DNA from: Anaerolineales bacterium UBA5797
Lineage (GTDB): Bacteria > Chloroflexota > Anaerolineae > Anaerolineales > Villigracilaceae
Assembly: GCA_002418205.1 (NCBI GenBank)
Contig: DIDP01000087.1
Coordinates: 1 to 64,000, forward strand
DNA: 64,000 bases
Reading direction: 5' to 3'
Below are positions 41,709-50,390 of this stretch, piece after piece. A model generated the notes under the pieces. That model saw only the letters and a program-made list of their open reading frames with translations. It made no database searches and had not been told where the DNA came from. The stretch's first letter is position 1. Each line of letters starts with the position of its first letter. The translations under genes were made by a program, and so were the position numbers.

Positions 41709-43600
41709 GATTTCAACTTTCTGAAATCGCCCTCTCTCATGGTGACATTGATCGCGTCCAGGTGTTCGAGCAACGCCTGCGCATACTTGCGGCTTGTTTC
41801 GAAAAGGTCACGCACATCGGCAAGGGCGACCTTTCCATTTTGGTCGATCGCCTTGCGTACCTCTGTCACCATCAGGTCGTAATCTTTTTTTCGGAACAAT
41901 ACATCCGGCGAGACGCTGACCAATTCGCCAAGTTCGATCAGGGCATTGACAACCTCCTCGCCGACCTCCGCTTGACATTCCTTTACGCCCGGCGGGCTGT
42001 ACGGGTTCGCCTCGAACTTGCGCATCAACGCCTGGACCTTGACCTGCTCCTGACCATTGAACCGGATCTCATGCCCGGTCTTTGCGACGAAATTCCCCGC
42101 CTCCTTCAACACGTTCTGCTCCGACAACCGTGTGAGGGCGGTATTGAATGCCCGCGCCGATAACTTAAGTCTGCTCTTGAGTTCTTCGCGTGGCATCCCG
42201 CGCCGTAATGGATAAGCTTTGTGATGTGATTCAACGATCTGTAAAATCCTGTCCTGCAGCGTGTTCCATTGCGGCAGGGCAATTGCCAGCAGGTCGCTTG
42301 AGGTCGCAGGTTCCCCATTTTCCAGGGTTATCAAAGAACCGGCATCGAGCAATTCCTTTAAGGCTTGCGTTGCTGCATCCGGTTCAAGACGCGAGCGGGT
42401 GACGATCTCTCTGAGGTTTGCAATGTTCAATCCCATTGCGGCTTCGAGCAGGATATCGGAAGGCGAACCCTGTGACAATGACTCGAGCGATTTCAGGATC
42501 GAATCGTCGAAGCGCTTGTGACGCCCTTTGGGTTGGTGGTCAACGACCACGCCGCCGCCAAGCGTCTCACCGGGAGACGGACGGCGCAGAATGTAACGGT
42601 CGCCGCGCACTGCGACGACCGGGTCGCGAAGTTCGAGTTGAATCCAGCCTTCCTCGCCGGGTTCGAGTTCCTCGGTCCCCAAGACTCTCAAGATGGCGAT
42701 GGTCTCACTTGCGCCCACAAAGAACTTGACCTCGTCCCCATGCTTGACAGGGGCTGAGGCATCCTTCAACACCTTCAGACGCGCGTCCAGTCTGCGGGTG
42801 GGCTGGTATTGATGTGGGTGCACGACAACTTCGCCGCGCTGGACCTGTTCGCGTGTCACACCCGTAATATTGACAGCGGTGCGCGAGCCGGGGACCGCCA
42901 CATCTTCCTTTTGTTTGTGGGTTTGCAATCCACGTATCCTTCCGGTGAGACCGGCAGGCAGAATTTCAACTTCGTCGCCCACGGAGAATTTTCCGTCGCT
43001 GAGCGTACCCGTGACAACGGTGCCGAATCCGCTCATGGTGAAGACACGGTCAATGGGCAAACGCGGGCGGTTGAGATCGGGTCGTTCCGGTTTCTCCTCC
43101 AGTATTTTGCCGAGCGTTGCCATGAGCTCATTCAACCCCGTTTTCGTTTTGGCTGAGACGCGTACGATGGGGGCATCCTGCATAACGGTATTTGTCACAG
43201 CGGCGCGAATGTCTGTTTCAACGAGATCAAGCCAGGCTGCGTCTGAGGCGAGGTCGATCTTGGTCAAGGCGATAATGCCGGCGGGGATCTGCAGGAGGTC
43301 CAATATGGCGAGATGTTCCTTCGTCTGCGGCATGACGCCCTCATCCGCCGCGATCACGAGCAATGCGGCATCGATGCCGCCGATGCCTGAGAGCATGTTC
43401 TCGATGAAGTCGCGGTGCCCCGGCACATCCACGATGCCAATCTCTTCACCATTGGGAAGTTTCATCCAGCCGAAGCCGAGATCGATGGTCATCTCGCGCG
43501 CCTGTTCTTCCTTGAGGCGGTCTGGGTGAGTGCCTGTCAGGGCGGCGATGAGGGTGGATTTTCCGTGGTCAACGTGACCAGCTGTTCCAATGACGCGCAT
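41705..43600 (-). CDS. selB: Selenocysteine-specific translation elongation factor SelB
   Basis: SelB delivers Sec-tRNA to UGA codons marked by a SECIS hairpin. The 631-residue protein has the EF-Tu-like GTPase start IGTAGHVDHGKSTLIAAL, DVPGHRDFIENML, and TKID motifs, the SelB-typical lack of an extended EF-Tu insertion, domains 2 and 3, and about 240 C-terminal residues of winged helices that read the SECIS loop. Its presence predicts selenoproteins in this genome, three candidates of which lie in this window. selA, selC and selD are not in the window. It overlaps the sensor kinase start by four bases. Confidence 0.95.
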   Translation of the reverse strand: MRVIGTAGHVDHGKSTLIAALTGTHPDRLKEEQAREMTIDLGFGWMKLPNGEEIGIVDVPGHRDFIENMLSGIGGIDAALLVIAADEGVMPQTKEHLAILDLLQIPAGIIALTKIDLASDAAWLDLVETDIRAAVTNTVMQDAPIVRVSAKTKTGLNELMATLGKILEEKPERPDLNRPRLPIDRVFTMSGFGTVVTGTLSDGKFSVGDEVEILPAGLTGRIRGLQTHKQKEDVAVPGSRTAVNITGVTREQVQRGEVVVHPHQYQPTRRLDARLKVLKDASAPVKHGDEVKFFVGASETIAILRVLGTEELEPGEEGWIQLELRDPVVAVRGDRYILRRPSPGETLGGGVVVDHQPKGRHKRFDDSILKSLESLSQGSPSDILLEAAMGLNIANLREIVTRSRLEPDAATQALKELLDAGSLITLENGEPATSSDLLAIALPQWNTLQDRILQIVESHHKAYPLRRGMPREELKSRLKLSARAFNTALTRLSEQNVLKEAGNFVAKTGHEIRFNGQEQVKVQALMRKFEANPYSPPGVKECQAEVGEEVVNALIELGELVSVSPDVLFRKKDYDLMVTEVRKAIDQNGKVALADVRDLFETSRKYAQALLEHLDAINVTMREGDFRKLKS

Positions 43601-43625
43601 GGTTTAAAAAGTTTTCCCTCCTTCC

Positions 43626-43661
43626 TCTTTCTGTCATTTCGAAAGAAGAAAGAGGAAAGAT
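43626..43661. repeat. Inverted repeat between selB and the coiled-coil gene
   Basis: TTCCTCTTTCT is repeated in inverted orientation as AGAAAGAGGAA with about 14 bp between. It may be a weak terminator or an attenuating hairpin in the leader of selB. Confidence 0.5.
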
Positions 43662-43683
43662 ATGTCTGCCGGCAATGCAATGA

Positions 43684-44883
43684 TTACTTCTTTGTTTTCT
43701 TCGTTGTTTTGCCGTGACCCATGATGCGTTCATAGGCAGAGAGCCATTCATGGGCAACGTTCATTAATTCCTGGAGTTGTTGTTCGGTCGCATCGGCGGT
43801 CTGATGTATTTGGTCCTGCATGGTTTGCAATGACTCGTCCATGGCACCGATGCGTTCCTCCAGCTTTTGCATCGAGCGGCGGACATCCTTGCCGCCCTCA
43901 TCCTGCGAGAGGGTGTACCCCGTCCAGCGTTTCTGGTCGTCGGCTTTGAAAGAGACCCATTCCTGCCGCAGGCGTTCCTCGGCAAGGCGCTGCATTTCGG
44001 TCACTTCGTTGATGCGCCGTTCGAGTTTGGTGTTGAGTTCGTTGTAGGTCTCCTGGGCGCGTTTTGCGGACCGCAGGGTTTCTTCGAGCGCCTGGGTTTG
44101 CGATTCAAGCGTCTCCACCTGTTTCTGGAATTCGGAATATTTATCGCGCCATTCCTTGTATGCCCGGTCGCGGTCGATCTGGGCGATGGTTTGTTTTTCG
44201 ATGAATTCGTTCTGCGCGGTTTTGCGCTCCGCCTCGGAAAGCATCAGTTCCTTGATGCGGCTGTCCACGTTCTTGAAACTATCCGCGGTGATGTCGACCT
44301 TTGTGCGCGCTTCATCGATGCGCTTGCGCAGGGCGGTCAATTCGCCCTGCAGGTCGGCGACGCGTTTTATATCCTGTTTGCGACTCTCTTCGAACGAACG
44401 CTGTGCGAGGGTTGCCTGCTCCGCGGCGCGGATGGCTTCGTCAATGGGTGGCTTTAGTTCCTTGATCTCCTGCCGCAGGCGGTTCTCTTCGGTGATGCGC
44501 GCTTTGATATCGCGTTTGAGCGGGGGGATTTCCGTCAGCGCCTTCCTGAGTTCTTCGATCTCTTTGGGGAAGGGCTCGATGTCCTTCAAATGTTGTTTGG
44601 TGATTTCCTTTTCGCGCTTTTGGAATTTCTTTTCGATCTCGTCCAGCGCCTCCCTCACGTCCTCGCGCTGTTTTGCGATCATTGCATCGAATTGATCCAG
44701 ACGCGCGGTCGTCGATGCCAGACTCGACAGTTGTTTTTCGAGCGGTTTGACCTGTTTTGCGAGCGTATCCAGGTTCCCCTCGTACGCGGCAATTTTTTCC
44801 TCGAGGGCAATGATGGCGGCTTTGTCCTTGCGGTGTTCCTCGTCAAGCCATTGCAGGCGTTTGACGATCTGTTCAAAATCCAT
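43684..44883 (-). CDS. Long coiled-coil protein of unknown function
   Basis: A 399-residue, highly charged, almost wholly alpha-helical protein with heptad-rich stretches (KRLQWLDEEHRKDKAAIIALEEKIAAYEGNLDTLAKQVKPLEKQLSSL, in pieces) from residue 5 to about 340 and a lysine-rich C-terminus. There is no signal peptide, membrane helix, P-loop or recognisable SMC head. It lies upstream of selB in the same direction. The start has a GGAGGAAAA site and a TATAAT box lies about 30 bp upstream. A cytoskeletal or scaffold role is possible but not supported by more than the fold. Confidence 0.8.
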   Translation of the reverse strand: MDFEQIVKRLQWLDEEHRKDKAAIIALEEKIAAYEGNLDTLAKQVKPLEKQLSSLASTTARLDQFDAMIAKQREDVREALDEIEKKFQKREKEITKQHLKDIEPFPKEIEELRKALTEIPPLKRDIKARITEENRLRQEIKELKPPIDEAIRAAEQATLAQRSFEESRKQDIKRVADLQGELTALRKRIDEARTKVDITADSFKNVDSRIKELMLSEAERKTAQNEFIEKQTIAQIDRDRAYKEWRDKYSEFQKQVETLESQTQALEETLRSAKRAQETYNELNTKLERRINEVTEMQRLAEERLRQEWVSFKADDQKRWTGYTLSQDEGGKDVRRSMQKLEERIGAMDESLQTMQDQIHQTADATEQQLQELMNVAHEWLSAYERIMGHGKTTKKTKK

Positions 44884-44928
44884 TTTTCCTCCGGCGGGTC
44901 CTGCGGAATTCTGTGTGATTATACCGCC

Positions 44929-46326
44929 TCACTGTCCGAGACGCTCGAACATGGCTGGCAGGTTGGGCAGCAGGTATTGAACGAATTGCGGGAATAGACC
45001 CAGGATCATCAACCCGATCATGGCAAGCCCGAGCATGATCCCCTGGATCCAGTCTTCGCGTACTTCCCAGCCTGTATATTCGTCAGCCATGCTGAAGACA
45101 GCCAGCATGCGGAAGGACGAGATCAGCAGACCGATCAAGCCTAATCCCATCCATAGCGCCGAACCGATGGAAACGCGGGCAAGCCCATCCCATAGCGCAA
45201 GCCGGGCGGGGAAACCTGCCAGAAGCGGAAAACCGGCGGTCGAGAAGGAGGCAAGGATCACCCCCACGCTGGCGAACGGGAGGGTCCGCAGTATCCCGCG
45301 CACGCTGCTGAACCGCATCGATTCGGCATTTTCCTTTATCACCGTCAAGGCGAGCGACCAGACTGCCAGCCCAAGGGCGCGCGCAGGGATGAGGATGAAC
45401 AGAATGGGGATACCCAGCCGCGCGTCAAGACTGAGCGCAAGCAGGGCAAAGCCTGTTTCTGCAATGGCGCCATACGCCATGATCCGTCCGATATGACGCT
45501 GGAACGCCGCCCACAAACCGCCGGTGACGAGCATGAGCGTTCCTGCTGATTGCAGGGCGATCTTCAGTTGCGGGGAGGAACGCAGCCAGGAATACTGGTC
45601 GAGGAATCCCGTGCCAAAGATCAAAGTGCTGGTCGGCAGGATCCAGAGCAAAAAGCCAACGGTGAATGGCGAGACCTCCTCCATCAGCATGGGGATCCAG
45701 TTGTAGAGCGGAAAGATTGCAAGCAGGAAGGCAAACCCCAACCCGAGCATGGATGCGGATTGTGCCGCCAATGCCAGGTCACCGGGGCTGGCTTCCACGC
45801 CTTCGAGCAGCCAGCCGGATAACAGGATGAATGGCATGGCGAGCGTCTGATAGATCAAAAACCGGATCACGCCGCGGCTTGGGGCTTTGTACAGACTTGT
45901 CAGCAACGGGATGGATAGCAGGATTGCCATTTCGATGAACAACGCGGCGAACAGGAATGGCTCGACCGCGATGGAAGCGACCATCAGCGCGGTAATGATC
46001 AAGCCCAACGGCACGAGGCGTGCCTTTGTCCTTGCGGCTTCCGTGCCGAAGAACCAGAGCGCCGCGGCGCCATAGATCATTGCCAGCAGGGAACCTTCCT
46101 CCGGTCGGAGAAGGAGGACTCTGCCCAGGATGCTCAAGGACGAATCGATCTTGATCGAAAACGCGCCAATGGTTAATGCCTGCTCGATGGGAATGAACTC
46201 TGCAAGAAGGGCGAGCACGACAGCAATACTGCCGCCCACCAGACTCAAGACCCGCGGGCTGCTGACTGCCAGCAGCAGGACCGCGATCAACATCGGGACA
46301 ATGATCCAGATGGTGGGCGCGCTCAT
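44929..46326 (-). CDS. NuoN/MrpD-like proton-antiporter-family membrane subunit (divergent)
   Basis: A 465-residue protein with about fourteen helices. It aligns by pattern with complex I subunit N and related antiporter subunits: an acidic residue in FAALFIEMAILL (helix 5 position), FPLYNWIPMLMEEVSPF in place of the PFHFWTPDVYEGAP-type segment, and RIMAYGAIAETGFALLAL in place of the KRMLAYSSIAHMGY-type segment. The lysine usual before the PFHxW motif is replaced (GFAFLLAIFPL). It is the last of three coupled genes; its start overlaps the preceding stop by four bases. Confidence 0.8.
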   Translation of the reverse strand: MSAPTIWIIVPMLIAVLLLAVSSPRVLSLVGGSIAVVLALLAEFIPIEQALTIGAFSIKIDSSLSILGRVLLLRPEEGSLLAMIYGAAALWFFGTEAARTKARLVPLGLIITALMVASIAVEPFLFAALFIEMAILLSIPLLTSLYKAPSRGVIRFLIYQTLAMPFILLSGWLLEGVEASPGDLALAAQSASMLGLGFAFLLAIFPLYNWIPMLMEEVSPFTVGFLLWILPTSTLIFGTGFLDQYSWLRSSPQLKIALQSAGTLMLVTGGLWAAFQRHIGRIMAYGAIAETGFALLALSLDARLGIPILFILIPARALGLAVWSLALTVIKENAESMRFSSVRGILRTLPFASVGVILASFSTAGFPLLAGFPARLALWDGLARVSIGSALWMGLGLIGLLISSFRMLAVFSMADEYTGWEVREDWIQGIMLGLAMIGLMILGLFPQFVQYLLPNLPAMFERLGQ

Positions 46327-46916
46327 GAGGCATCCGTCTCTTTTGCGTTGGAGGCGAGCAAAAGGTAGGCACCCACCAATGCCAGCCCAAGATTGATGAC
46401 CGCCAGCAGGGCTGCCACCAGGACGGAGCTTTCCACGGCGGAATACAACACTTCAAAACCGGAAAGTAACGTCATCAACCCGAGTGCCACGCGCAGGACC
46501 TGATCGGTCAACGCGAGGTGGAGCAAGCCCATGCCGATCAATAACAGGCTTCCCGCTGTGACCATTGATCCCGCGTCCGCCATCATGGTGTCGACACGCG
46601 GCGTCACCGCGGCGACGATCGAAGCGACAATACCAGCCGCGAACAAATGGAACAGCCGTCCCTGCGGAAGCTTGATTTCGCCGTCATCCGCTTCATCCGG
46701 CAGGCCGGACCGTGTCATGCCGAGGATCGTCGCGCCCATCCATCCGGTGACCACCTTGACCGAAGCCATGCCGAGGGGCCAGTTCTGCAGCGTAAGGATG
46801 AACACGGTCACATACTGCGCGGATAGCAGGATGATCAGCCAGCGCCAGTCACGCGCCATCAATAATCCCACCGAAGTGATGGCGACGAGCAGGATGATGA
46901 TCCACGAAAGAGACAT
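46323..46916 (-). CDS. NuoK/HyfE-like small membrane subunit
   Basis: A 197-residue protein with about six helices. The C-terminal half (VLRVALGLMTLLSGFEVLYSAVESSVLVAALLAVINLGLALVGAY, in two pieces) has the three-helix pattern of NuoK/HyfE, including a Glu in the middle of the second helix. The N-terminal half is less recognisable. It is coupled at both ends to the two large antiporter-like genes (3-bp gap before it, ATGA overlap after it), as expected for a three-subunit membrane module. Confidence 0.7.
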   Translation of the reverse strand: MSLSWIIILLVAITSVGLLMARDWRWLIILLSAQYVTVFILTLQNWPLGMASVKVVTGWMGATILGMTRSGLPDEADDGEIKLPQGRLFHLFAAGIVASIVAAVTPRVDTMMADAGSMVTAGSLLLIGMGLLHLALTDQVLRVALGLMTLLSGFEVLYSAVESSVLVAALLAVINLGLALVGAYLLLASNAKETDAS

Positions 46917-46919
46917 GGA

Positions 46920-48479
46920 TTAAGGGGTCCTTTGGATGAAGATCGTGATGAAGAGGGCGAGGAAGAGCAGTGTCCACATTACGCCGCTTTCGCCTTCGAT
47001 GACATTCGAAAACGTGTTGCTGATTCGCCCGAGGGCGCGGTACAAATCCCACAAGGACCGGTAGCTGAGATCGAGCCAGGACGAAGTGGATGGTCGTACC
47101 CAGTGCGCGCGGACAGGGTTGAGGAGGCGTAAACGCGGGGTCAGCCAGAGCAGGCCAAAGGTCAGGAGCGAGGCGATGAGGGCGGCGAGCCAGTTGCCGA
47201 GTTTGAGCGTCCCGTCCCAGCCGAAGAATCCGAGAATGAAAATCGTCATCAGCAGGAACGCGATGCCGATCGGGTACACGTTCTTTGCCCAGATGGGTTG
47301 ATCTTCGAACGTGGCGCGGGAGGCGCGTTGGTTCTGTCGGATGAACCCGGCAACCAACATCGCCTGTGCCAGGAGCAGAAGTGGAATGGCGAACCACAAG
47401 CTTTGCCGTTCATTGACCCAGCCGGTCGCTGTCAGTGAAAATGGCAGTGCCGAGATCCCCCATGCGCCAAAATACAAGGCGCGCGAGACCCATTTGTTTT
47501 GTGCGGAGGCGAGAAAGAGTGCGCCGCCTGAAAGGATCAGTGCGCTGCTCCAGGCAGTGGCGCCAATGGGATTGGCGCGCAATGCCGCACTGACCGCAAG
47601 CGACCCAAACCCCAGCACCCAATATGGGCGACCGGATAATTCATCCGGTGAGCGCAACCACATCCAACCGGCGTAGAGGGCGGCGAAGGAAACGAAGATG
47701 GTGAGGAACGGTGTGAGAGGAGATTCCACACTGCCCGAAGGGATACGGGCAAGCAGCACCAGACTCGAACCTGCCGAAACCATGCGCAGGCCTGTGCCGA
47801 AGCCGCGGCGGATGGACGATTCGCTCGCGTAGGGAAGGTGCAGTGGCAGAACGCCGAGGCGTAATCCGGCTGCCAGGATGAGATACAAACCTGCCTGCGG
47901 CGGGGCCGAGAGGAAGTCCATCTCGAAACCGTTCGAAGCGCTGACCATGTTTGCCCAAAGCAGGATCAAGATGCCGGTCGCGCGGGAGCCGAAAGCGATC
48001 ACAACGCGTTCGCTCATTTTGGGACCTTCCACCAGTCGCAGTTGCGCAACCAGTTCACCCAGATCGATCGCGGCCCAAAGCAGGACGAGAGTCAAGGGGT
48101 TGTCTGCAGTCACCGCCAACACGCCCAACGCGGTCAGGATCAGGATGCCGATCCAACTCAGTGAGTACGGAAAATTCGGACGCGCCACGGCTGTGACGAT
48201 CACTGCAAGACAAAGCGTCGTCAGGCTGAGGGCGAACGTCCATGCGATCCCGTCCACAACGAACAGAGGCGATTGTCGAAACAGCGCTTCAGGCTGCCAC
48301 AAGGGGAATTGCACGATCGCAGGGATCCCCGTCTGCCAGATGAACACACTGATCCATGCGAGAAGCCCTCCACCAGCAGCGATCAGCCATGCGTAACGAA
48401 AATCAGGTGAAGTGAATCGCAACACCAGCAATACGATTGCAGTGAGAAGCAGTAATCCGGCAGTGATGAATATGAACAT
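46920..48479 (-). CDS. NuoL/HyfB-like proton-antiporter-family membrane subunit (divergent)
   Basis: A 519-residue protein with about fourteen helices. Antiporter-family features: LTLVLLWAAIDLGELVAQ with an acidic residue where helix 5 carries Glu, and LAAGLRLGVLPLHLPYASESS in place of the AFAVKLPLFPFHTWLPDAHVEAP-type segment, with Arg for Lys. The C-terminal part includes an amphipathic stretch before the last helix, recalling the NuoL lateral helix. It is the first gene of the module and has a -10 box (48489-48494) nine bases before its ATG. Confidence 0.78.
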   Translation of the reverse strand: MFIFITAGLLLLTAIVLLVLRFTSPDFRYAWLIAAGGGLLAWISVFIWQTGIPAIVQFPLWQPEALFRQSPLFVVDGIAWTFALSLTTLCLAVIVTAVARPNFPYSLSWIGILILTALGVLAVTADNPLTLVLLWAAIDLGELVAQLRLVEGPKMSERVVIAFGSRATGILILLWANMVSASNGFEMDFLSAPPQAGLYLILAAGLRLGVLPLHLPYASESSIRRGFGTGLRMVSAGSSLVLLARIPSGSVESPLTPFLTIFVSFAALYAGWMWLRSPDELSGRPYWVLGFGSLAVSAALRANPIGATAWSSALILSGGALFLASAQNKWVSRALYFGAWGISALPFSLTATGWVNERQSLWFAIPLLLLAQAMLVAGFIRQNQRASRATFEDQPIWAKNVYPIGIAFLLMTIFILGFFGWDGTLKLGNWLAALIASLLTFGLLWLTPRLRLLNPVRAHWVRPSTSSWLDLSYRSLWDLYRALGRISNTFSNVIEGESGVMWTLLFLALFITIFIQRTP

Positions 48480-48488
48480 GCAAATATA

Positions 48489-48494
48489 ATTTTA
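48489..48494 (-). promoter_or_regulatory. -10 box of the complex-I-like operon
   Basis: TAAAAT on the minus strand ends nine bases before the ATG at 48479. There is no ribosome-binding site, so the first gene may be translated from a leaderless mRNA. Confidence 0.45.
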
Positions 48495-48566
48495 TCAGGT
48501 TTGTCCCGCTCGCCTCATTCACCATAGTGAGAAGCAAGCGGGATTTGCAGCCCCCGTCGATTGTTG

Positions 48567-48572
48567 TACAAT
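48567..48572 (+). promoter_or_regulatory. -10 box of the DUF3048 lipoprotein gene (leaderless)
   Basis: TACAAT ends six bases before the ATG at 48579, with TTGCAG at 48545-48550 as -35 (16-bp spacer). There is no ribosome-binding site. Confidence 0.6.
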
Positions 48573-48578
48573 TCATCC

Positions 48579-49838
48579 ATGCGATTTGCACTGACGACGT
48601 TCCTTGCCTTCACTTTATTGCTTGGCGGATGTGATGTACAACCGAAGGATGTATCCGCAGTTGGAATCCCCTCAGCGACTCCCTTTCAACCGGGATTGGA
48701 AAACGGCTCAGACTCACTTTATGCTGATTCAGCCCCCACGCCTTTAAACCTGCCGACGCTGACTCCCGCTCCCCCCACACCCACGCCGGTGTTGATCCTC
48801 CCCGAGACACTCCCTGATGAAGTTGATGTCCCTGCATTCACCCTGCCCACGAATCTCAACCCATTGACCGGGTTACCGCCGTCCGATCCCGCCCTTCTGG
48901 AGCGGCGTCCGATGGCGATCAAGGTGGCGAATTATCCGCGTTACATCCGTCCGCAATCCGGGCTGACGCTTGCCGACCAGGTCTTCGAATATTACATCGA
49001 AGGTGGCCTGACGCGTAATATCGCGATCTTTTACGGCAACGACTCCGATTGGGTTGGCCCGGTCCGTTCGGGGCGGTTCTTTGACGAGAACATCGCCCGC
49101 ATGTATCAGGCATATCTGGTCTTCAAGTTTGCCGATCCGCGCGTGCTTTCCTATTTTGAAACGACCGACATCGCGGATTTTCTTGTCGTTCCCACCAATG
49201 GGTCCTGCCCTCCGTTCCGTTTGATGACCACACGTCAGATCGAAGTGTATAACAACTCCTATTTCAATACGCTTCTGTGGGATGGATGCATTGCGGAGAA
49301 CGGATTAAGGAATGACCGCCCCGCCATTCGGAACGGGTTCTTCAGTGATACCGTCCTGCAGTCCGCTGATCTGCCGGGGACAAAGGTGTACACGTATTAC
49401 TCGGACTATTCCTATAACTATTGGGAGTATGTCCCCGGGACGGGCGAGTATGTGCGTTATCAGGAAACGGATGATATGCGCAATGGCAAGGAGGAGAAGT
49501 ACGAGCCGTTGATGGATAACGTCACTTCGGAACAGGTCCACGCTGCGAATGTGGTGGTGCTCTTTGCATATCACACGTTTGCAAACCCGTTCAATCAGGA
49601 GGATGAGGTCTATAACATCGACCTGACAGGTTCCGGTGAGGCGTATGTCTTCCGGGATGGTGAGGCTTTTGTGGCAAGATGGTATCGCACCAATAAGAAT
49701 CAGCCCTTGTTATTGGCTGGCATGAACGGCACGCCCATCAACATGCGGCCGGGCATCACCTTCTATGAAGTGATCGGCACGAATTCTTTTGCGTCTCAGG
49801 GCGATGGCGAATGGTTCTTCCACCACGCAACCCCATAA
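48579..49838 (+). CDS. DUF3048 lipoprotein
   Basis: A 419-residue exported lipoprotein: signal peptide with lipobox LLGGC, a Pro/Thr-rich linker (residues 20-95), then a DUF3048 domain with the family start NPLTGLP and the segments RRPMAIKVANYPRYIRPQSGL, GPVRSGRFFD and the C-terminal MRPGITFYEVI. The family is common in Gram-positive-type bacteria (YerB) and of unknown enzymatic role. The ATG at 48579 gives the signal peptide directly. Confidence 0.92.
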   Translation: MRFALTTFLAFTLLLGGCDVQPKDVSAVGIPSATPFQPGLENGSDSLYADSAPTPLNLPTLTPAPPTPTPVLILPETLPDEVDVPAFTLPTNLNPLTGLPPSDPALLERRPMAIKVANYPRYIRPQSGLTLADQVFEYYIEGGLTRNIAIFYGNDSDWVGPVRSGRFFDENIARMYQAYLVFKFADPRVLSYFETTDIADFLVVPTNGSCPPFRLMTTRQIEVYNNSYFNTLLWDGCIAENGLRNDRPAIRNGFFSDTVLQSADLPGTKVYTYYSDYSYNYWEYVPGTGEYVRYQETDDMRNGKEEKYEPLMDNVTSEQVHAANVVVLFAYHTFANPFNQEDEVYNIDLTGSGEAYVFRDGEAFVARWYRTNKNQPLLLAGMNGTPINMRPGITFYEVIGTNSFASQGDGEWFFHHATP

Positions 49839-49845
49839 GATGAGA

Positions 49846-49851
49846 TACAAT
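49846..49851 (+). promoter_or_regulatory. -10 box of the zinc-ribbon protein gene (leaderless)
   Basis: TACAAT ends seven bases before the ATG at 49859 and no ribosome-binding site is seen. No -35 box is clear, so read-through from the DUF3048 gene is also possible. Confidence 0.4.
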
Positions 49852-49858
49852 TGCTTGT

Positions 49859-50386
49859 ATGACTCTTGATCCCACATTTGTAAGCAACCTGCTGCTTGTG
49901 TTGACCGGTTTCGGCGGGGCATTCCTTGCCGCGTTGTGGATCTCGCTCATCGTCTGGACCTATCGCGATATCCGCACACGGGCGCGTGATCCGTTGGTGC
50001 AAACACTGGCGACCCTGCTGGTTGCAGTGCTCAACCTCCCCGGGATTTTGGTCTATCTCATTTTGCGCCCGCCGCGGACGCTCGAGGAGGATTATCAAAA
50101 GACGCTCGAGGAAGAGGCGCTGCTCCAGGCGCTGGAAGACCTTCCGCTGTGTCCAGGGTGCGAACGGCGCGTCAAGGATGACTGGCAGGTCTGCCCGAAC
50201 TGTCACACAAAACTTAAGAAGAGTTGCGAGAACTGCAACCGGTTGATGGAACTGCCGTGGAATATCTGTCCCTATTGCGGGACGCCTGCCGCGGGCATGC
50301 GCCGCGACGCGGCCACCAGTGTGGACGAAGCTTTGCGTGATCTGAAGTTGGCTGGAGAAGACGAAGATAATGCAGGAGGGAGATAG
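49859..50386 (+). CDS. Membrane protein with C-terminal double zinc ribbon
   Basis: A 175-residue protein with two N-terminal transmembrane helices (about 8-32 and 45-66) and a cytoplasmic double zinc ribbon: CPGCERRVKDDWQVCPNC and CENCNRLMELPWNICPYC, each a pair of CX2C knuckles. Such proteins usually recruit partners to the membrane; the partner is unknown. It overlaps or abuts the next gene, whose ribosome-binding site is in its last codons. Confidence 0.88.
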   Translation: MTLDPTFVSNLLLVLTGFGGAFLAALWISLIVWTYRDIRTRARDPLVQTLATLLVAVLNLPGILVYLILRPPRTLEEDYQKTLEEEALLQALEDLPLCPGCERRVKDDWQVCPNCHTKLKKSCENCNRLMELPWNICPYCGTPAAGMRRDAATSVDEALRDLKLAGEDEDNAGGR

Positions 50387-50390
50387 CAAA

